DNA of 64,000 nt from Thauera sp. 28. GTDB taxonomy: Bacteria; Pseudomonadota; Gammaproteobacteria; Burkholderiales; Rhodocyclaceae. This document shows, in pieces, positions 8,585 to 18,311 of the stretch. Both the position numbers and the translations under genes were made by a program. Position 1 is the stretch's first letter. Each line of letters starts with the position of its first letter. The stretch covers positions 1 through 64,000 of the forward strand of contig NZ_AMXA01000015.1 of NCBI RefSeq assembly GCF_000310145.2, written 5' to 3'. The notes beneath the pieces are model-generated. The model did no database searches. It was not told where the DNA came from and worked only from the letters and a program-made list of their open reading frames with translations.

Positions 8585-8613
8585 ATTATAGCTGCAAGCT
8601 TGGCTCAGGGAAA
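8585..8613 (-). promoter_or_regulatory. Sigma-70 promoter for tRNA-Ser
   Basis: On the minus strand a perfect TATAAT lies at 8590-8585, about 12 bp before the mature 5' end, which is typical for tRNA genes. A weak -35 (TTTCCC) sits 17 bp further upstream. Confidence 0.6.
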
Positions 8614-8663
8614 GGGGTTTTGGCGGGGGCTCGTGCTGGCGCGTGTTGTCGCGCCGCGACAGC

Positions 8664-9032
8664 TCAGGTCTTGTGGTGCTCGACATAGGCCTCGATTTCG
8701 CTCTTGAGGGCTTCCAGTTCGATGATGAGCGTGTCGATCAACTCGGCGGTGCGTGCGGCGCCGGCCGGGTTGTCGCGGCAGTGCGATTCCAGCGCTCGAC
8801 CGAGGGCGACGGCCTGGCGGGCGTGGAATTGGGACAGTGCGCCACAGATGGTGTGGGCCAGGCGCCGGGTGGCATCGCTGTCCGTGCCGGCCGCGCTTGC
8901 CCGCAGGCGGCTGGCGGTGTCCGCGTGCCATGGGCCATAGACCGCGAGGATGCTGGCGAGCACGCCGGCGTTGCCGCGCAGGTCGTCCAGCAGTGGTTCG
9001 GGGTCGAAGTGCGCGGGTTTGTCGTATGCCAT
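8664..9032 (-). CDS. Histidine phosphotransfer (Hpt) domain protein
   Basis: Small helical phosphotransfer protein, 122 aa, that relays phosphate between receiver domains. The phosphorylatable histidine is His60 in RRLAHTICGAL. No other domain is present. It is the last gene of a minus-strand cluster of HTH-REC regulator, sensor kinase, single receiver and Hpt, with only a few bases between it and the receiver gene, so it most likely serves the same phosphorelay. Confidence 0.85.
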   Translation of the reverse strand: MAYDKPAHFDPEPLLDDLRGNAGVLASILAVYGPWHADTASRLRASAAGTDSDATRRLAHTICGALSQFHARQAVALGRALESHCRDNPAGAARTAELIDTLIIELEALKSEIEAYVEHHKT

Positions 9033-9035
9033 TGC

Positions 9036-9416
9036 TCAGCTGTCGGTGCGGGTCGTGGGCGGGCCGATGCGGGCCTCGATGGCGGCGAGGCTGACTGGCT
9101 TGATCAGGATGTCGTTGAAGCCGCCCTCCAGGTAGCGCTGGTGATCCCCCTCGAGGGCGTGCGCGGTGTAGGCGACGATGCGCGTGTCCTTGAACTCTGC
9201 ACGCTGGCGGATGATCCTGCAGGCGTCTTCGCCGCCCATGTCGGGCATCGAGATGTCGAGCAGGATGATGCCCGGCTGCGCCGATTCGAGTCGGGCAAGC
9301 ATGTCGATCGCGCTGGAGAATTCTTCCGTTTTCCATCCCAGCCGCTTGAGGAGCACACTGGCGATGGTGACGTTGACCGGGCTGTCATCGACGATGAAGG
9401 CGAGTGTTGTGCTCAT
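9036..9416 (-). CDS. Single-domain response regulator (receiver)
   Basis: CheY-like receiver of 126 aa without output domain. The acidic pocket is DD at 10-11, the phosphoacceptor is Asp54 in LLDISMPD, and the conserved lysine is Lys106 in ILIKP. Its start overlaps the end of the sensor kinase gene by 4 bp, so kinase and receiver are translationally coupled. With the Hpt protein downstream it probably forms an intermediate step of a multistep phosphorelay. Confidence 0.9.
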   Translation of the reverse strand: MSTTLAFIVDDSPVNVTIASVLLKRLGWKTEEFSSAIDMLARLESAQPGIILLDISMPDMGGEDACRIIRQRAEFKDTRIVAYTAHALEGDHQRYLEGGFNDILIKPVSLAAIEARIGPPTTRTDS

Positions 9417-11980
9417 GGCTGTTCGCCCTTTTCCATTTGTGGCTGGGCGCGCGGAATGTGGATCGAGAAGGTGGAGCCTGCGCCGGGGCTGGAGTCGAAG
9501 CTGATCCGCCCGCCCATGAGGTCGAGCAGCCGTTTTACCAGCGTGAGCCCGAGGCCTGTGCCGCCGTGGTTGCGGTTGAGGAAGGTCTGCCCCTGGTAGA
9601 AGGGTTCGAAGATGCGTTCGAGTTCTTCGTTGGTCATGCCGCAGCCGGTATCGGCAACGGTGACGGTAACCTCGCTGGGCTGCTGGGTGAGGCAGAGCTC
9701 GATCTGGCCGGACTGGGTGAACTTTACCGCGTTGGACAGCAGGTTTTCGATGAGCTGGCGGACACGCACGGGATCGGCATCGATGTAGCAGGGATGCACG
9801 GGCACCTCGGTGAGCAGGGCGACGCCCTTTGCTTCTGCGTTTACGCGGTGCAGCGCGCCGACCGAGGTGACGAGGGCGCCGAGTTCGAAGGTGCGGGGCG
9901 ACAGGGTGAGACGGTTCGCCTCCACCTTGGCCAGATCGAGGACGTCGTTGAGCACGGCGAGCAGGTGTTCGCTGCTGTGGTGAATGGTCTTGGCGTAGCT
10001 GCGGTGCGCCTCGTCCTCGACCTCGAGGCTGAGCAGTTCCGAGAAGCCGATGATGCCGTTGAGCGGTGTGCGCAGTTCGTGCGACATGTTGGCGAGGAAC
10101 TCGCTCTTCATCCGGTTCGCTTGCTCGGCGGTGATCCGGGCCTCCTCGATACGCCGGATCGAGGCCTGCATGGCGTCGGCCAGGCTGTTGAAGGAGCGGC
10201 CGAGTTCAGCCATCTCGTCCTTGCCCTCGGCCTTGAGGCGATGGTCGAGGTCGCCTTGCTGGAAGCGGTGGATGCCACCGATGATGTCGGTGATGCGGCG
10301 CGAGAGCAGGTTCGCCATCCACACCGCGATCATCACCACGGCCAGCACCATGAGCAGGGTGGATACGGTAAGGCCGGTGGCGGTCTGGCGCAGGCTCTGG
10401 CGGATGCTGTTCACCAGCCCTTCGCGTTCGCGCACGTTCTGCAGGTCGGCCGTTGCGATGATCTCGCCGATCCGGCGCTCGGATTCGGTGGCGGCGCGGT
10501 GGAAGTCGTCGACGTTCGCGCCGATCGTCACGTAGCCGAAGCCGCGCGGGCTCAGGGCATACTGCCCGGTGTAGTAGGGGATGGCGGCGACCGTGGTGAG
10601 CTTCTTGATGCCGCTGAAGTGGATGGCGAAGGAGCCCGAGCCGCCGTGCTCGGTCATGTCGTGCCAGCCTTGGCACTGAGGCGAGAAGTTCAGATAGCGG
10701 CAGTCGAGGCCGACGAGGCCCGAGGCGGTCGATTGCGGGTGGGGCTTGCGGGTCAGGCGCTGATCCCGGTGGCTGGGCACGGTGGCCGAGAACGCAGGCC
10801 AGGGCATGCCGCTGGACTGCCATTCGTCGTATAGCTCGGTGTCGATCCAGGGCGTGGCGGGGTTGCCGGTCGCGGGATCGTAGCCATGAATGAAATAGTC
10901 GCGTGCGTGCGAGATGTTGCGCCCTTCGAGGTCCCACATGAAGGCGTAGTTGCCCGAGCCGGGGTCCGCGATCGGCGCGTGGCGCTCGGGCGTGGGGCGC
11001 GGTGTGTCGGTGAAGGCCATGATGTGGGCATGGTCCAGCGCCAGCGTGACGTAGCCGATGACGCGGCCGTCACGCACGACGGGCGTGGCCCAGCGCACCA
11101 GGCCCTGGAAGCGCTTGCCGACCGGGTTCTCGAGACCTGCATAGCCCGATTCGGCCGGTGAGAAGGGCAGGCCGCGCTTGAGTGCCTCCGCGGGCGTGTA
11201 TTCGCCGATCCAGTGTGTTGCGACCTGGGCACCGACCACGCGCGAGACGTAGATCTCGCCGGGCTTGAGCGCTTGCAGGGCAGGCCAGTAGTCCTCTGCG
11301 CGCACGAAGGTGTTCTCGCGCCGGCTGATGTCGCGCAGGGCTGGATCGAGCAGCGTGGCGCCGGTGTCGCTGAGGACCTTGATGCGCTCCTGGCCGTTGG
11401 TGTCGACGAAGCTCGCTTCGAGGAAGAGCGGCCGTAGCGGGTAGCGGCTGTCCGAGTCCGGTGCGCGGTAGTGGAAGTTGGCGGCGTTGTCGGGCAGCGG
11501 TTCGCGCACGCGTGCCGTGTTGCGCGGCTGCGGTGCGCTCTCGACCCAGCGCATGCCGTCGGCGCTGGGTTCGTAAGGGCCATGCTCTTCGAGCCTGCGC
11601 AGGTGCGATTCGAGGAAATCGCGGTAGCCGTCGACCGTGGGCTCGAGTCGTGCCGCACGCAGCAGGTCCTGGTCGCGCTCGTAGAGGAAGTCGGCCACGG
11701 CGCGCGCCGTGCCGGTGGTGAGGGCTTCGATGGCTTCGCGCGAGCGGTCGTCGAGCGCGTCGATGGCGTCGTCGATTGCAGTGCGGCCGGTGCGCTGCTG
11801 GGTTTCGCGCATGACGTCGGACATGCTGACGGCGCGCGTGGTGACGATGTGGCCGAGTTCGTTGGCGGCGTTCCAGGCGAACAGCGCGAGCAGCACCAGG
11901 GGAATGACCTTGATCGCGACGAAGATGGCGATCAGCTTCGCGCGCAGGTTCATGTCGCGAAACCAGGTCGGCGTGGCCAT
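9413..11980 (-). CDS. Membrane sensor histidine kinase
   Basis: Sensor kinase of 855 aa. A first membrane helix (about 15-37) leads into a large periplasmic region of about 500 residues, probably a Cache-type ligand sensor. The second helix is at about 537-558, then HAMP, a short coiled segment and the HisKA box [11 protein letters not shown] with His634. The ATPase part has an N-box ([13 protein letters not shown]), G1 (DTGCGM), F-box (FEPFYQG) and G2 (GGTGLGL). There is no receiver on the protein itself; it is supplied by the next gene. ATG 11980 follows GAGGGAG by about 6 nt and is preferred over GTG 11995. The ligand is unknown. Confidence 0.92.
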   Translation of the reverse strand: MATPTWFRDMNLRAKLIAIFVAIKVIPLVLLALFAWNAANELGHIVTTRAVSMSDVMRETQQRTGRTAIDDAIDALDDRSREAIEALTTGTARAVADFLYERDQDLLRAARLEPTVDGYRDFLESHLRRLEEHGPYEPSADGMRWVESAPQPRNTARVREPLPDNAANFHYRAPDSDSRYPLRPLFLEASFVDTNGQERIKVLSDTGATLLDPALRDISRRENTFVRAEDYWPALQALKPGEIYVSRVVGAQVATHWIGEYTPAEALKRGLPFSPAESGYAGLENPVGKRFQGLVRWATPVVRDGRVIGYVTLALDHAHIMAFTDTPRPTPERHAPIADPGSGNYAFMWDLEGRNISHARDYFIHGYDPATGNPATPWIDTELYDEWQSSGMPWPAFSATVPSHRDQRLTRKPHPQSTASGLVGLDCRYLNFSPQCQGWHDMTEHGGSGSFAIHFSGIKKLTTVAAIPYYTGQYALSPRGFGYVTIGANVDDFHRAATESERRIGEIIATADLQNVREREGLVNSIRQSLRQTATGLTVSTLLMVLAVVMIAVWMANLLSRRITDIIGGIHRFQQGDLDHRLKAEGKDEMAELGRSFNSLADAMQASIRRIEEARITAEQANRMKSEFLANMSHELRTPLNGIIGFSELLSLEVEDEAHRSYAKTIHHSSEHLLAVLNDVLDLAKVEANRLTLSPRTFELGALVTSVGALHRVNAEAKGVALLTEVPVHPCYIDADPVRVRQLIENLLSNAVKFTQSGQIELCLTQQPSEVTVTVADTGCGMTNEELERIFEPFYQGQTFLNRNHGGTGLGLTLVKRLLDLMGGRISFDSSPGAGSTFSIHIPRAQPQMEKGEQP

Positions 11981-12011
11981 GGGAGGCTCCCTCACGGTCG
12001 CATCGTGCGCT

Positions 12012-12626
12012 TCAGGGGCTGTTGCGGCTACGCCGGCGCTGGGCGATCAGGGCCTGCATGTAGCCATGCAGTTCGTGGAAGGGGATGGGTTTCCGATACA
12101 CCGTGACGTCCTGCGGGAGGCCACCTTCGGCGGCGATCTCCTTGGCGTTGAGTGCGGACACCACGACGATGGCGACGTCGCTCGACAGCGGGTTCTCGCG
12201 CAGGCGGCGGATCATCTCGAAACCGTCGATGCCGGGAATGCGCAGGTCGGCAATCAGCAGATCGGGCGGCTCGCGGCCGACTTCGACAAGGGCGTCGAGG
12301 CCGTGGTCGATCACGTGCAGCTCGAGCGGCATCTCCCAGTTCGCGAAGGTCTCGCGGTAGATGCCCTGGAGCAGGCGGTCGTCCTCGACGACGAGGACGC
12401 GCAGCTTGTCGCTTGCTGCTCGCGCCACGGCCATGGGCGCTTTCGCGCGTGCGAGCAATGCGTCCACAGAGTCCTGGCGGATGCGGCGGTGGCCTCCGGC
12501 CGTCTTCCAGCCGGCAAGCGTGCCGCTTTCGACCATCTGCTGCACGGCGCCGAGAGAGAGACCCAGCTGGCGCGCCGCTTGGGCAGTGCTGATGAACTCT
12601 CGCCTGGACTCGGAATCATTCGGCAT
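12012..12626 (-). CDS. Response regulator with N-terminal MerR/excisionase-type HTH
   Basis: A 204-aa protein with its domains in unusual order. An excisionase/MerR-like helix-turn-helix comes first (about 10-62: [19 protein letters not shown], then TAGGHRRIR), followed by a receiver domain (about 75-195). The receiver has EDD at 81-83, phosphoacceptor Asp127 in [10 protein letters not shown] and Lys179 in YRKP. It lies 31 bp upstream of the kinase gene and is probably both the first gene of that operon and its output regulator. DNA target sites cannot be named. Confidence 0.88.
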   Translation of the reverse strand: MPNDSESRREFISTAQAARQLGLSLGAVQQMVESGTLAGWKTAGGHRRIRQDSVDALLARAKAPMAVARAASDKLRVLVVEDDRLLQGIYRETFANWEMPLELHVIDHGLDALVEVGREPPDLLIADLRIPGIDGFEMIRRLRENPLSSDVAIVVVSALNAKEIAAEGGLPQDVTVYRKPIPFHELHGYMQALIAQRRRSRNSP

Positions 12627-12767
12627 GGTTGTGCGCCAACGAATCGTTTAAAAGGCCAGAAAGTATCAGAAATGATCGCTTGTCGGTGAACTCCGTGATG
12701 GGAATGATTGCTCTTCTGTTCTTGGGCTGGAGGTGGCGGTGCGTCTGCCGAAGCCGGCCGCGAGGGC

Positions 12768-12773
12768 TACAAT
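12768..12773 (+). promoter_or_regulatory. Candidate -10 element upstream of the DUF2237-RavA-ViaA operon
   Basis: TACAAT in the context GGCTACAATG, about 118 bp before the DUF2237 start. The -35 at the right spacing (CTGCCG) is poor, so this is a weak call. The 264-bp divergent gap must also hold the promoter for the phosphorelay operon. Confidence 0.3.
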
Positions 12774-12890
12774 GTGGGTCCGGGGTTGTGACCAGGTCGG
12801 TATCGGCGCGAGCGTCCATTCGCCGCGCCGGATCCGGCCGCGCTGCTCCGTGGGTGATATATGGCAAGCACTCCACCTTGAAGGACCTGC

Positions 12891-13277
12891 ATGAACGCTT
12901 CACGTAATGTTCTGGGCGGGCCGCTGCTCGCCTGCAGCTATGCGCCGCTGACGGGCTTTTATCGGACCGGTTGCTGCGAGACGGGGGCGGACGATCTCGG
13001 CCGCCACATCATCTGTGTACGCGTCACGGAAGCCTTCCTGGCGTTTTCGCGCAGGGTGGGCAACGACTTGTCGACGCCGCGCCCGGAGTATCGATTCGCC
13101 GGACTCAAGCCCGGCGACCGCTGGTGCCTGTGCGCCTTGCGCTGGAAGGAGGCGCTCGACGCCGGCATGGCGCCTCCGGTGGTACTGGAGGCGACCCACG
13201 AGGCGGCGCTGCGCATTGTCGACCTGGATACGCTCAAGGCGCATGCCTTTGGCACTGCCACCGGGCCGCAGGCCTGA
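12891..13277 (+). CDS. DUF2237 family protein
   Basis: A 128-aa cytoplasmic protein. The pattern NVLGGPLLACSYAPLTGFYRTG then CCETGADDLGRHIICVRVTEAFL and the ending FLAFSRRVGNDLSTP with PGDRWCLCALRW is characteristic of DUF2237, a small conserved family of unknown biochemical function. Several cysteines (CC in GCCETG and CLC in WCLCAL) are conserved-looking. The RavA gene begins 6 bp after its stop, so it is probably the first gene of a DUF2237-RavA-ViaA-DUF364 operon. Confidence 0.85.
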   Translation: MNASRNVLGGPLLACSYAPLTGFYRTGCCETGADDLGRHIICVRVTEAFLAFSRRVGNDLSTPRPEYRFAGLKPGDRWCLCALRWKEALDAGMAPPVVLEATHEAALRIVDLDTLKAHAFGTATGPQA

Positions 13278-13283
13278 GCACGC

Positions 13284-14780
13284 ATGCACGCGACCACCCT
13301 CGACCGCGACGGGCTTGTCCGCTTGCTCGAAGTCCTCGAGGTCGGCCTCGTGGAGCGCACACGCGTACTGCGCCTGAGCCTGCTCGCCGCGCTGGCGGGC
13401 GAGCACACTTTGCTCATCGGCCCGCCGGGTACGGCCAAGAGCGCACTCGCACGTCGCATCCACCTGGCCTTTAGCGATGCGCGCTACTTCGAGCGCCTGC
13501 TCACGCGCTTCACCGTGCCCGAAGAGCTGTTCGGCCCGCTTTCCATCCGCGCGCTCGAAGAAGACCGCTACGAGCGCCACACCGCAGGCTTTCTGCCCGA
13601 GGCCGGGGTCGCATTCATCGACGAGGTGTTCAAGGCGAACAGCGCCATCCTCAACGCGCTGCTGACCCTGCTCAACGAGCGCGAGTTCGACAACGGTGCC
13701 GGGCGTGTGCGCTGCCCGCTGATCAGCGTGGTCGGCGCCACCAACCATGTGCCCGAAGACGAAGTGGGCGAAGCGTTTTTCGACCGCTTCCTGCTCCGCT
13801 TGGCGGTCGAGCCGGTGAGCGCGGAGGGCTTCGCGCGTCTGCTCGCCGGCAATGGCCGGAATGCGCTTGCGGCATGCGATGCCGGGGCACCGCCAGCGGT
13901 GCCCGAGGACTTGAGCCTGCCGGCCGCCGTGTGCGATGCCCTGCGTGAGGCTGCCGCTGCGGTCCGCTTGCCCGCCGATGTGCTCGCCCGGCTTGCCGAA
14001 CTGCGGGTCTGGCTGGCCGGCCAGCAGTACTACGTGTCGGACCGGCGCTGGGTCAAGATCGCCCACCTGCTGCGCGTAGCGGCGGCGAGCGAGGGCAGGG
14101 CCGAAGTCGCGCCCTGGGACCTGGGCCTGCTGCCCAGCTGTATCGCCGCCGACGAGGCGGGACGGCAGGCGGTGGCCGACTGGCTTGCTTGCCGCCTTGG
14201 TGTGCGCGAGGAGCTGTCACCGCCACGCCTGACAAGGGTGGTCGAGGCGTTCGAGGCTCAGCTCAAGGCCGAGCGCGAGGCCAACGACCTCGACTACGAC
14301 GAGTCTGGGCGGTTGCGTTTTTCGGCCATTGCCCATGCCGAGACCCTGGCTGGAGCGTTCAGCAGTGGAATCGGTGGCGGCATGGGCAGCGAGCAGGCCA
14401 GCGCCCTTGCCGGGGAGATCGGCGATGCGAAGGGTGGGGCGGGTGCGTTGCGCATGACCTACGCGCGCAAGCGCCGCTACGGTGCATTGCACGTGACGGC
14501 GCGCACCACGCAGATCGATGCGCTGTTGCTGCGCATCGCGGCCTACCAGGGCGAGATCGACGCCCAGCGGGGCGCGCTGCGGGCGTGGGCTGCGCAGTCG
14601 TTGTGGGCCGACCCCGCTTTTGTCGACGCGGCACAGGTGCAGCTTGCGCACACGGCGGCGCAGATCGAGTCCCTGGCGTTGCGTGCGGGTATGGCGCGCG
14701 CAGGCTTCGAGGCCCTGCCGCGGCTCGATGAGGCCGGCGCGATGCCGGCGCCGGTCGAGCACGAGCCGCTGTCCGACTGA
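13284..14780 (+). CDS. ravA: MoxR-family AAA+ ATPase RavA
   Basis: MoxR-type AAA+ ATPase that in E. coli works with the VWA protein ViaA, with links to respiratory complexes and Fe-S proteins. Walker A is GPPGTAKS at 46-53, Walker B is VAFIDEVF around 109-116, and sensor 1 is GATNHVPED. The C-terminal 250 residues form the RavA-specific triple-helix/LARA-like part. At 498 aa it matches RavA length. The next gene is the VWA partner, 9 bp downstream, which supports the assignment strongly. Confidence 0.9.
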   Translation: MHATTLDRDGLVRLLEVLEVGLVERTRVLRLSLLAALAGEHTLLIGPPGTAKSALARRIHLAFSDARYFERLLTRFTVPEELFGPLSIRALEEDRYERHTAGFLPEAGVAFIDEVFKANSAILNALLTLLNEREFDNGAGRVRCPLISVVGATNHVPEDEVGEAFFDRFLLRLAVEPVSAEGFARLLAGNGRNALAACDAGAPPAVPEDLSLPAAVCDALREAAAAVRLPADVLARLAELRVWLAGQQYYVSDRRWVKIAHLLRVAAASEGRAEVAPWDLGLLPSCIAADEAGRQAVADWLACRLGVREELSPPRLTRVVEAFEAQLKAEREANDLDYDESGRLRFSAIAHAETLAGAFSSGIGGGMGSEQASALAGEIGDAKGGAGALRMTYARKRRYGALHVTARTTQIDALLLRIAAYQGEIDAQRGALRAWAAQSLWADPAFVDAAQVQLAHTAAQIESLALRAGMARAGFEALPRLDEAGAMPAPVEHEPLSD

Positions 14781-14789
14781 AGAGGCTTC

Positions 14790-16442
14790 GTGTCCGCGCC
14801 GGAAGCCGTTCCGCAGTTGTTCGAAGCGCTCGAGGCGCCGCTGGCAACGCTCGATCGCCTGCCGCGTGCGTTGTGGCTGGGCGGCATGACGCATGCGCAG
14901 GGCGAACTGGTCGGCCGCCTCGAGGCGCTCGAAGCCTGGCGGCAGGCGCTGTTGGCCGGCGATGTGCCGGCAGATGCGGGCGCGGCGAACGGCTGGCCGG
15001 CATCGGGCATGCGCGCCGCGTTGCTGGCGTGCGTGGACGGCCTCGGGCTGGCCGCATACTGCCGGGCGCGCGAGGACGTCACCGATACGGTGTTGCAGAG
15101 CCTGTTGTTCCATCTCGACCTGGTTGTGGACTACCGCGACCGTGGCGCCAGCGCCGCGGACGCGCAGGCGATGGCGCTCGCGGCATTCAGTGCAGACTGG
15201 GCCGAGCGCTGCGGCGACATGGACGAGCTCATCGCGGCATTCGGCGACCTGGGGGATCTGCTCAAGAACACGCGTTGGGACGCCTTGCGCGGCCTGCTGC
15301 GCAGCAGCGAGTGGCGCGAGGTGGTGCGCATCCGCCGGCTCATCGAGCGTTTGCCGGCGCTTGCCCGCATCATCCGCAGCCTGGGCCGGGCGCGCCAGGT
15401 GGACGATGCGTCCGCCTCGAGCCGGGCTTTGCAGGAGGTAGTCGAGCCCGCCAGCGTGCTGTGCACCAGCGCGCGCCGGCTGCGCGTGCCCGAGCTGCCG
15501 GGCGAAACGCGCGGCGTGCATCGCGCGGGGCGCATCGCCCGCATGCTGCCGTCCGAGGCAATGCTGCTGGGCCACCCGCAGCTGCGCTTGATCTGGCATG
15601 CCCGCCATGCCGAGCGCAGCCTGCTGTGCTACGAGGATGACGACCACCTGCAGGAGGAATGCCAGCGCCCGGCGCCGGTGCTGCGCCCCAGCCTGCAGCC
15701 GGCGACAGCGCGCCGGCTGGAGATGGGGGCGATGCTGATCTGTGTCGATACCTCGGGTTCGATGCAGGGCGGTGCCGAGGCCGTCGCCAAGGCGGTGGTG
15801 CTGGAGGCGGTGCGCTGTGCCCATGCCCAGCGCCGCGCTTGCCATGTGTTTGCCTTCGGCGGCCCGGATGAGGTGGTGGAGATGGTGCTTGGCGTCGACG
15901 CCGCCGGTATTGCCAAGCTCGCGCGCTTCCTGGGCCAGAGCTTTGGCGGCGGGACAGACATCTGCGCGCCGCTCGAACGCGCGATTGCCCGCCTGGAGGA
16001 GGCCGAGTGGCAGCTTGCCGACCTGCTGATTGCATCCGATGGCGAATTCGGCGCCACGCCGGCGCTCGCCGACCGTCTGCATGCAGTGCGGCGCGACCAG
16101 GGCCTGCGCGTGCAAGGCATCCTCATCGGCGACCGCGAAACGATCGGCCTGCTCGAACTCGCCGACGACATCCACTGGGTGCGCGACTGGCGCCGCTACG
16201 GCCAGGCCGGTGAGGGCCAGCCGACGCGTGGCGAGGGTGCCGAGGCGGGTGGTTCGCCGGTGCACTCCAAGAGCCTGACCGCGAGCTACTTCCCAGGCGC
16301 CTTGCGCAACCCCGAGAGCCGGAGCCGTACCGTCAGCCCGGAAGCCGCTGCGGCGGCCGTGCGCGCGGGGCGGTCGAGCGCTGCGGACGCGGCCGAGACC
16401 AACTCTGCACATCCAATGCCACCGACAAGGACCGACCCATGA
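14790..16442 (+). CDS. viaA: VWA domain protein ViaA
   Basis: Partner of RavA, 550 aa, with a GTG start. The N-terminal 300 residues are helical. The C-terminal von Willebrand A domain carries a complete MIDAS: DTSGSM (Asp320, Ser322, Ser324), the threonine in GGGTDI, and the aspartate in LIASDGE. Metal-dependent protein binding is expected. An extra tail of about 80 residues after the VWA domain (Ser/Ala/Pro-rich) is unusual and overlaps the DUF364 start by 4 bp, so ViaA and DUF364 are coupled. Confidence 0.88.
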   Translation: MSAPEAVPQLFEALEAPLATLDRLPRALWLGGMTHAQGELVGRLEALEAWRQALLAGDVPADAGAANGWPASGMRAALLACVDGLGLAAYCRAREDVTDTVLQSLLFHLDLVVDYRDRGASAADAQAMALAAFSADWAERCGDMDELIAAFGDLGDLLKNTRWDALRGLLRSSEWREVVRIRRLIERLPALARIIRSLGRARQVDDASASSRALQEVVEPASVLCTSARRLRVPELPGETRGVHRAGRIARMLPSEAMLLGHPQLRLIWHARHAERSLLCYEDDDHLQEECQRPAPVLRPSLQPATARRLEMGAMLICVDTSGSMQGGAEAVAKAVVLEAVRCAHAQRRACHVFAFGGPDEVVEMVLGVDAAGIAKLARFLGQSFGGGTDICAPLERAIARLEEAEWQLADLLIASDGEFGATPALADRLHAVRRDQGLRVQGILIGDRETIGLLELADDIHWVRDWRRYGQAGEGQPTRGEGAEAGGSPVHSKSLTASYFPGALRNPESRSRTVSPEAAAAAVRAGRSSAADAAETNSAHPMPPTRTDP

Positions 16443-17290
16443 GTTTCGCTGCCGACCTCATTGCCGATCTCGAACGCGCGACTGCCGGCAAGCCCGTGCC
16501 GCGGGTAAAGGCCCTGCATCTGCCGCCGGCGGCGGCCGCAGCGTCCAAGAATGGAGAGTTCTGCGCACTCGAACTCGACGACGGCGCGCTCGGCATTACC
16601 TATGTGCTGCTCGATGGCGCCTTGACGCGGCTGGCCGCCGCTGACGATCCACACACCATCGTCGGCATGGATGCACTTGCGCTTGCGCGCGAGTACGCTG
16701 CTTCGGACGGTGCTGCCGGTCGCGCCGAGGCCGCACGCCGCCAGTTGCGCCGTACGCTGGGCTTTGCCGCGGCGAACGCGCTGTCGCGCACGGTGATGGC
16801 GCGGATGGGCTTTGCGCCGCCGCACGCAGCCGATTCGATCGGTGGCATTGCGCCGCAGCCAGGTGACCACGTCGGCATGGTCGGGCTGTTTTCGCCGCTG
16901 CTCAAGCAGGTCACCGCCGCCGGGGCACGGCTCACCGTCGTCGAACTCAACCCGGACTACGCCGGAAGCTACGACGCTTACCGCGTCACCCTGGATCCGG
17001 CCGCGCTCGCAAGCTGCAACAAGGTGCTGTCGACCAGTACCATCCTGCTCAACCACACGGTCGATGCCATGCTGGCCCACTGCCGCAAGGCCAGCCGCGT
17101 CGCCCTCATCGGGCCGAGCGCGGGCTGCCTGCCCGGCCCCTTGTTTGCGCGCGGGGTCGACGTGGTGGGTGGCAGCTGGGTGACCGACCGCGAGGGTTTC
17201 ATCGACGCCTTGCGCAGGGGTGATTCCTGGAGCGCGTTCGCGTATAAGTTCGCCCTTGCATCGGCCGACTGGCCGGCCACGCCCGCATAG
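16439..17290 (+). CDS. DUF364 / Rossmann-like protein, possible metal-related function
   Basis: A 283-aa protein of the DUF364 family (with DUF4213-like N-terminal part), which has been proposed to act in heavy-metal chelation; the function is unproven. Visible family features are the N-terminal ALELDDGALGITYVLL, the Rossmann-like VGMVGLFSPLLKQVTAAGA and VVELNP, and the later STSTILLNHTVDAML with VALIGPSAGCLP. Its ATG overlaps the ViaA stop (ATGA), so it is the last gene of this operon. The pairing with RavA-ViaA suggests a role in metal or cofactor handling, which is inference. Confidence 0.8.
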   Translation: MSFAADLIADLERATAGKPVPRVKALHLPPAAAAASKNGEFCALELDDGALGITYVLLDGALTRLAAADDPHTIVGMDALALAREYAASDGAAGRAEAARRQLRRTLGFAAANALSRTVMARMGFAPPHAADSIGGIAPQPGDHVGMVGLFSPLLKQVTAAGARLTVVELNPDYAGSYDAYRVTLDPAALASCNKVLSTSTILLNHTVDAMLAHCRKASRVALIGPSAGCLPGPLFARGVDVVGGSWVTDREGFIDALRRGDSWSAFAYKFALASADWPATPA

Positions 17291-17355
17291 GGCAGGCAGG
17301 ACGGCGGCAAGACCGTCCGCCCGCGCAGCGCACAACAATAATCGGACCTCTCCCC

Positions 17356-18282
17356 ATGCAGCTCACCCCCAGACTCGTCGCCTTCCTGCTCCTGCCGCCC
17401 ATCCTGTGGGCGACCAACGCCGTGGTCGGTCGCATTGCCATCGACAGCATCGCACCGCTGTGGCTCAACGCGCTGCGCTGGGTGGTGGCCTTCCTGATCC
17501 TGCTGCCACTGGGCTGGCGAGCGGTCGCCACCGCCGAGGCGCGCGCGCAGATCCGCGTCCGCTGGGCCCACCTCGCGGTGCTCGGGCTGATCGGGGTAGG
17601 GGCGTACAACGCGCTGCAGTACATGGCGCTACGGACCAGCACGCCGCTCAACGTCACGCTCATCGCCTCCAGTGCGCCGGTGTGGATGATGCTCATCGGC
17701 CTGGTGTTCTACCGTGTCGTCCCGCGCCCGGTGCAGGTGTTCGGCGCCATGATGTCGCTCGTCGGCGTCGCCCTGGTGCTGTCGCGCGGCGACCTTGGGG
17801 CGCTTGCGCGCATCGAGTTTGTCGAGGGCGACCTGCTGATGCTGCTCGCCATGATCGGGTGGACGGCCTACAGCTGGATGCTGGCCCGCCCGCCGGCGCA
17901 CATGCGCGGCGACCAGCGCCCGGCCTGGAACTGGGCCGAATTTCTCGTCGCCCAATGCGTGTTCGGGGTGCTGTGGGCCGTTGCAGCGGCCGCCGCGGGC
18001 GATGTGCTGATCCCGGCCGGACCCACCCAGTGGTCCTGGGGCCTGGTGGCAGCCATCCTCTATGTCGCCATTGGCCCGTCCATCCTGGCCTATCGCTTCT
18101 GGGGGGCGGCGGTGGCAGAGGCCGGGCCGGCCACGGCTGCAATCTTCTACAACTTCACCCCACTCTTCGCCGCAATCCTGTCTGCTGCGGTCATTGGCGA
18201 ATGGCCCAAGCTTTACCACGGCCTTGCTTTTGCGCTCATCCTGGGCGGCGTGCTGGTGTCGACCCGCGGCGGCAGGGGCTGA
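17356..18282 (+). CDS. EamA/DMT family permease
   Basis: Inner-membrane protein of 308 aa with ten hydrophobic segments arranged as two EamA repeats, the usual architecture of drug/metabolite exporters. Repeat 1 contains LWATNAVVGRIAI and the conserved YNALQYMALRTSTPLNVTLI. Repeat 2 ends with AAIFYNFTPLFAAILSAAVIGE. The substrate is not predictable. It lies 65 bp after the DUF364 stop in the same direction, so co-transcription is possible. Confidence 0.9.
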   Translation: MQLTPRLVAFLLLPPILWATNAVVGRIAIDSIAPLWLNALRWVVAFLILLPLGWRAVATAEARAQIRVRWAHLAVLGLIGVGAYNALQYMALRTSTPLNVTLIASSAPVWMMLIGLVFYRVVPRPVQVFGAMMSLVGVALVLSRGDLGALARIEFVEGDLLMLLAMIGWTAYSWMLARPPAHMRGDQRPAWNWAEFLVAQCVFGVLWAVAAAAAGDVLIPAGPTQWSWGLVAAILYVAIGPSILAYRFWGAAVAEAGPATAAIFYNFTPLFAAILSAAVIGEWPKLYHGLAFALILGGVLVSTRGGRG

Positions 18283-18311
18283 CCGGTACGACGCATCCGA
18301 CGCGACCCGCC

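Noticed and set aside
14217-16412. Minus-strand open frame of about 730 codons opposite RavA-ViaA
   Set aside because: The plus strand encodes MIDAS and AAA+ motifs in frame; the minus frame is a mirror artefact.
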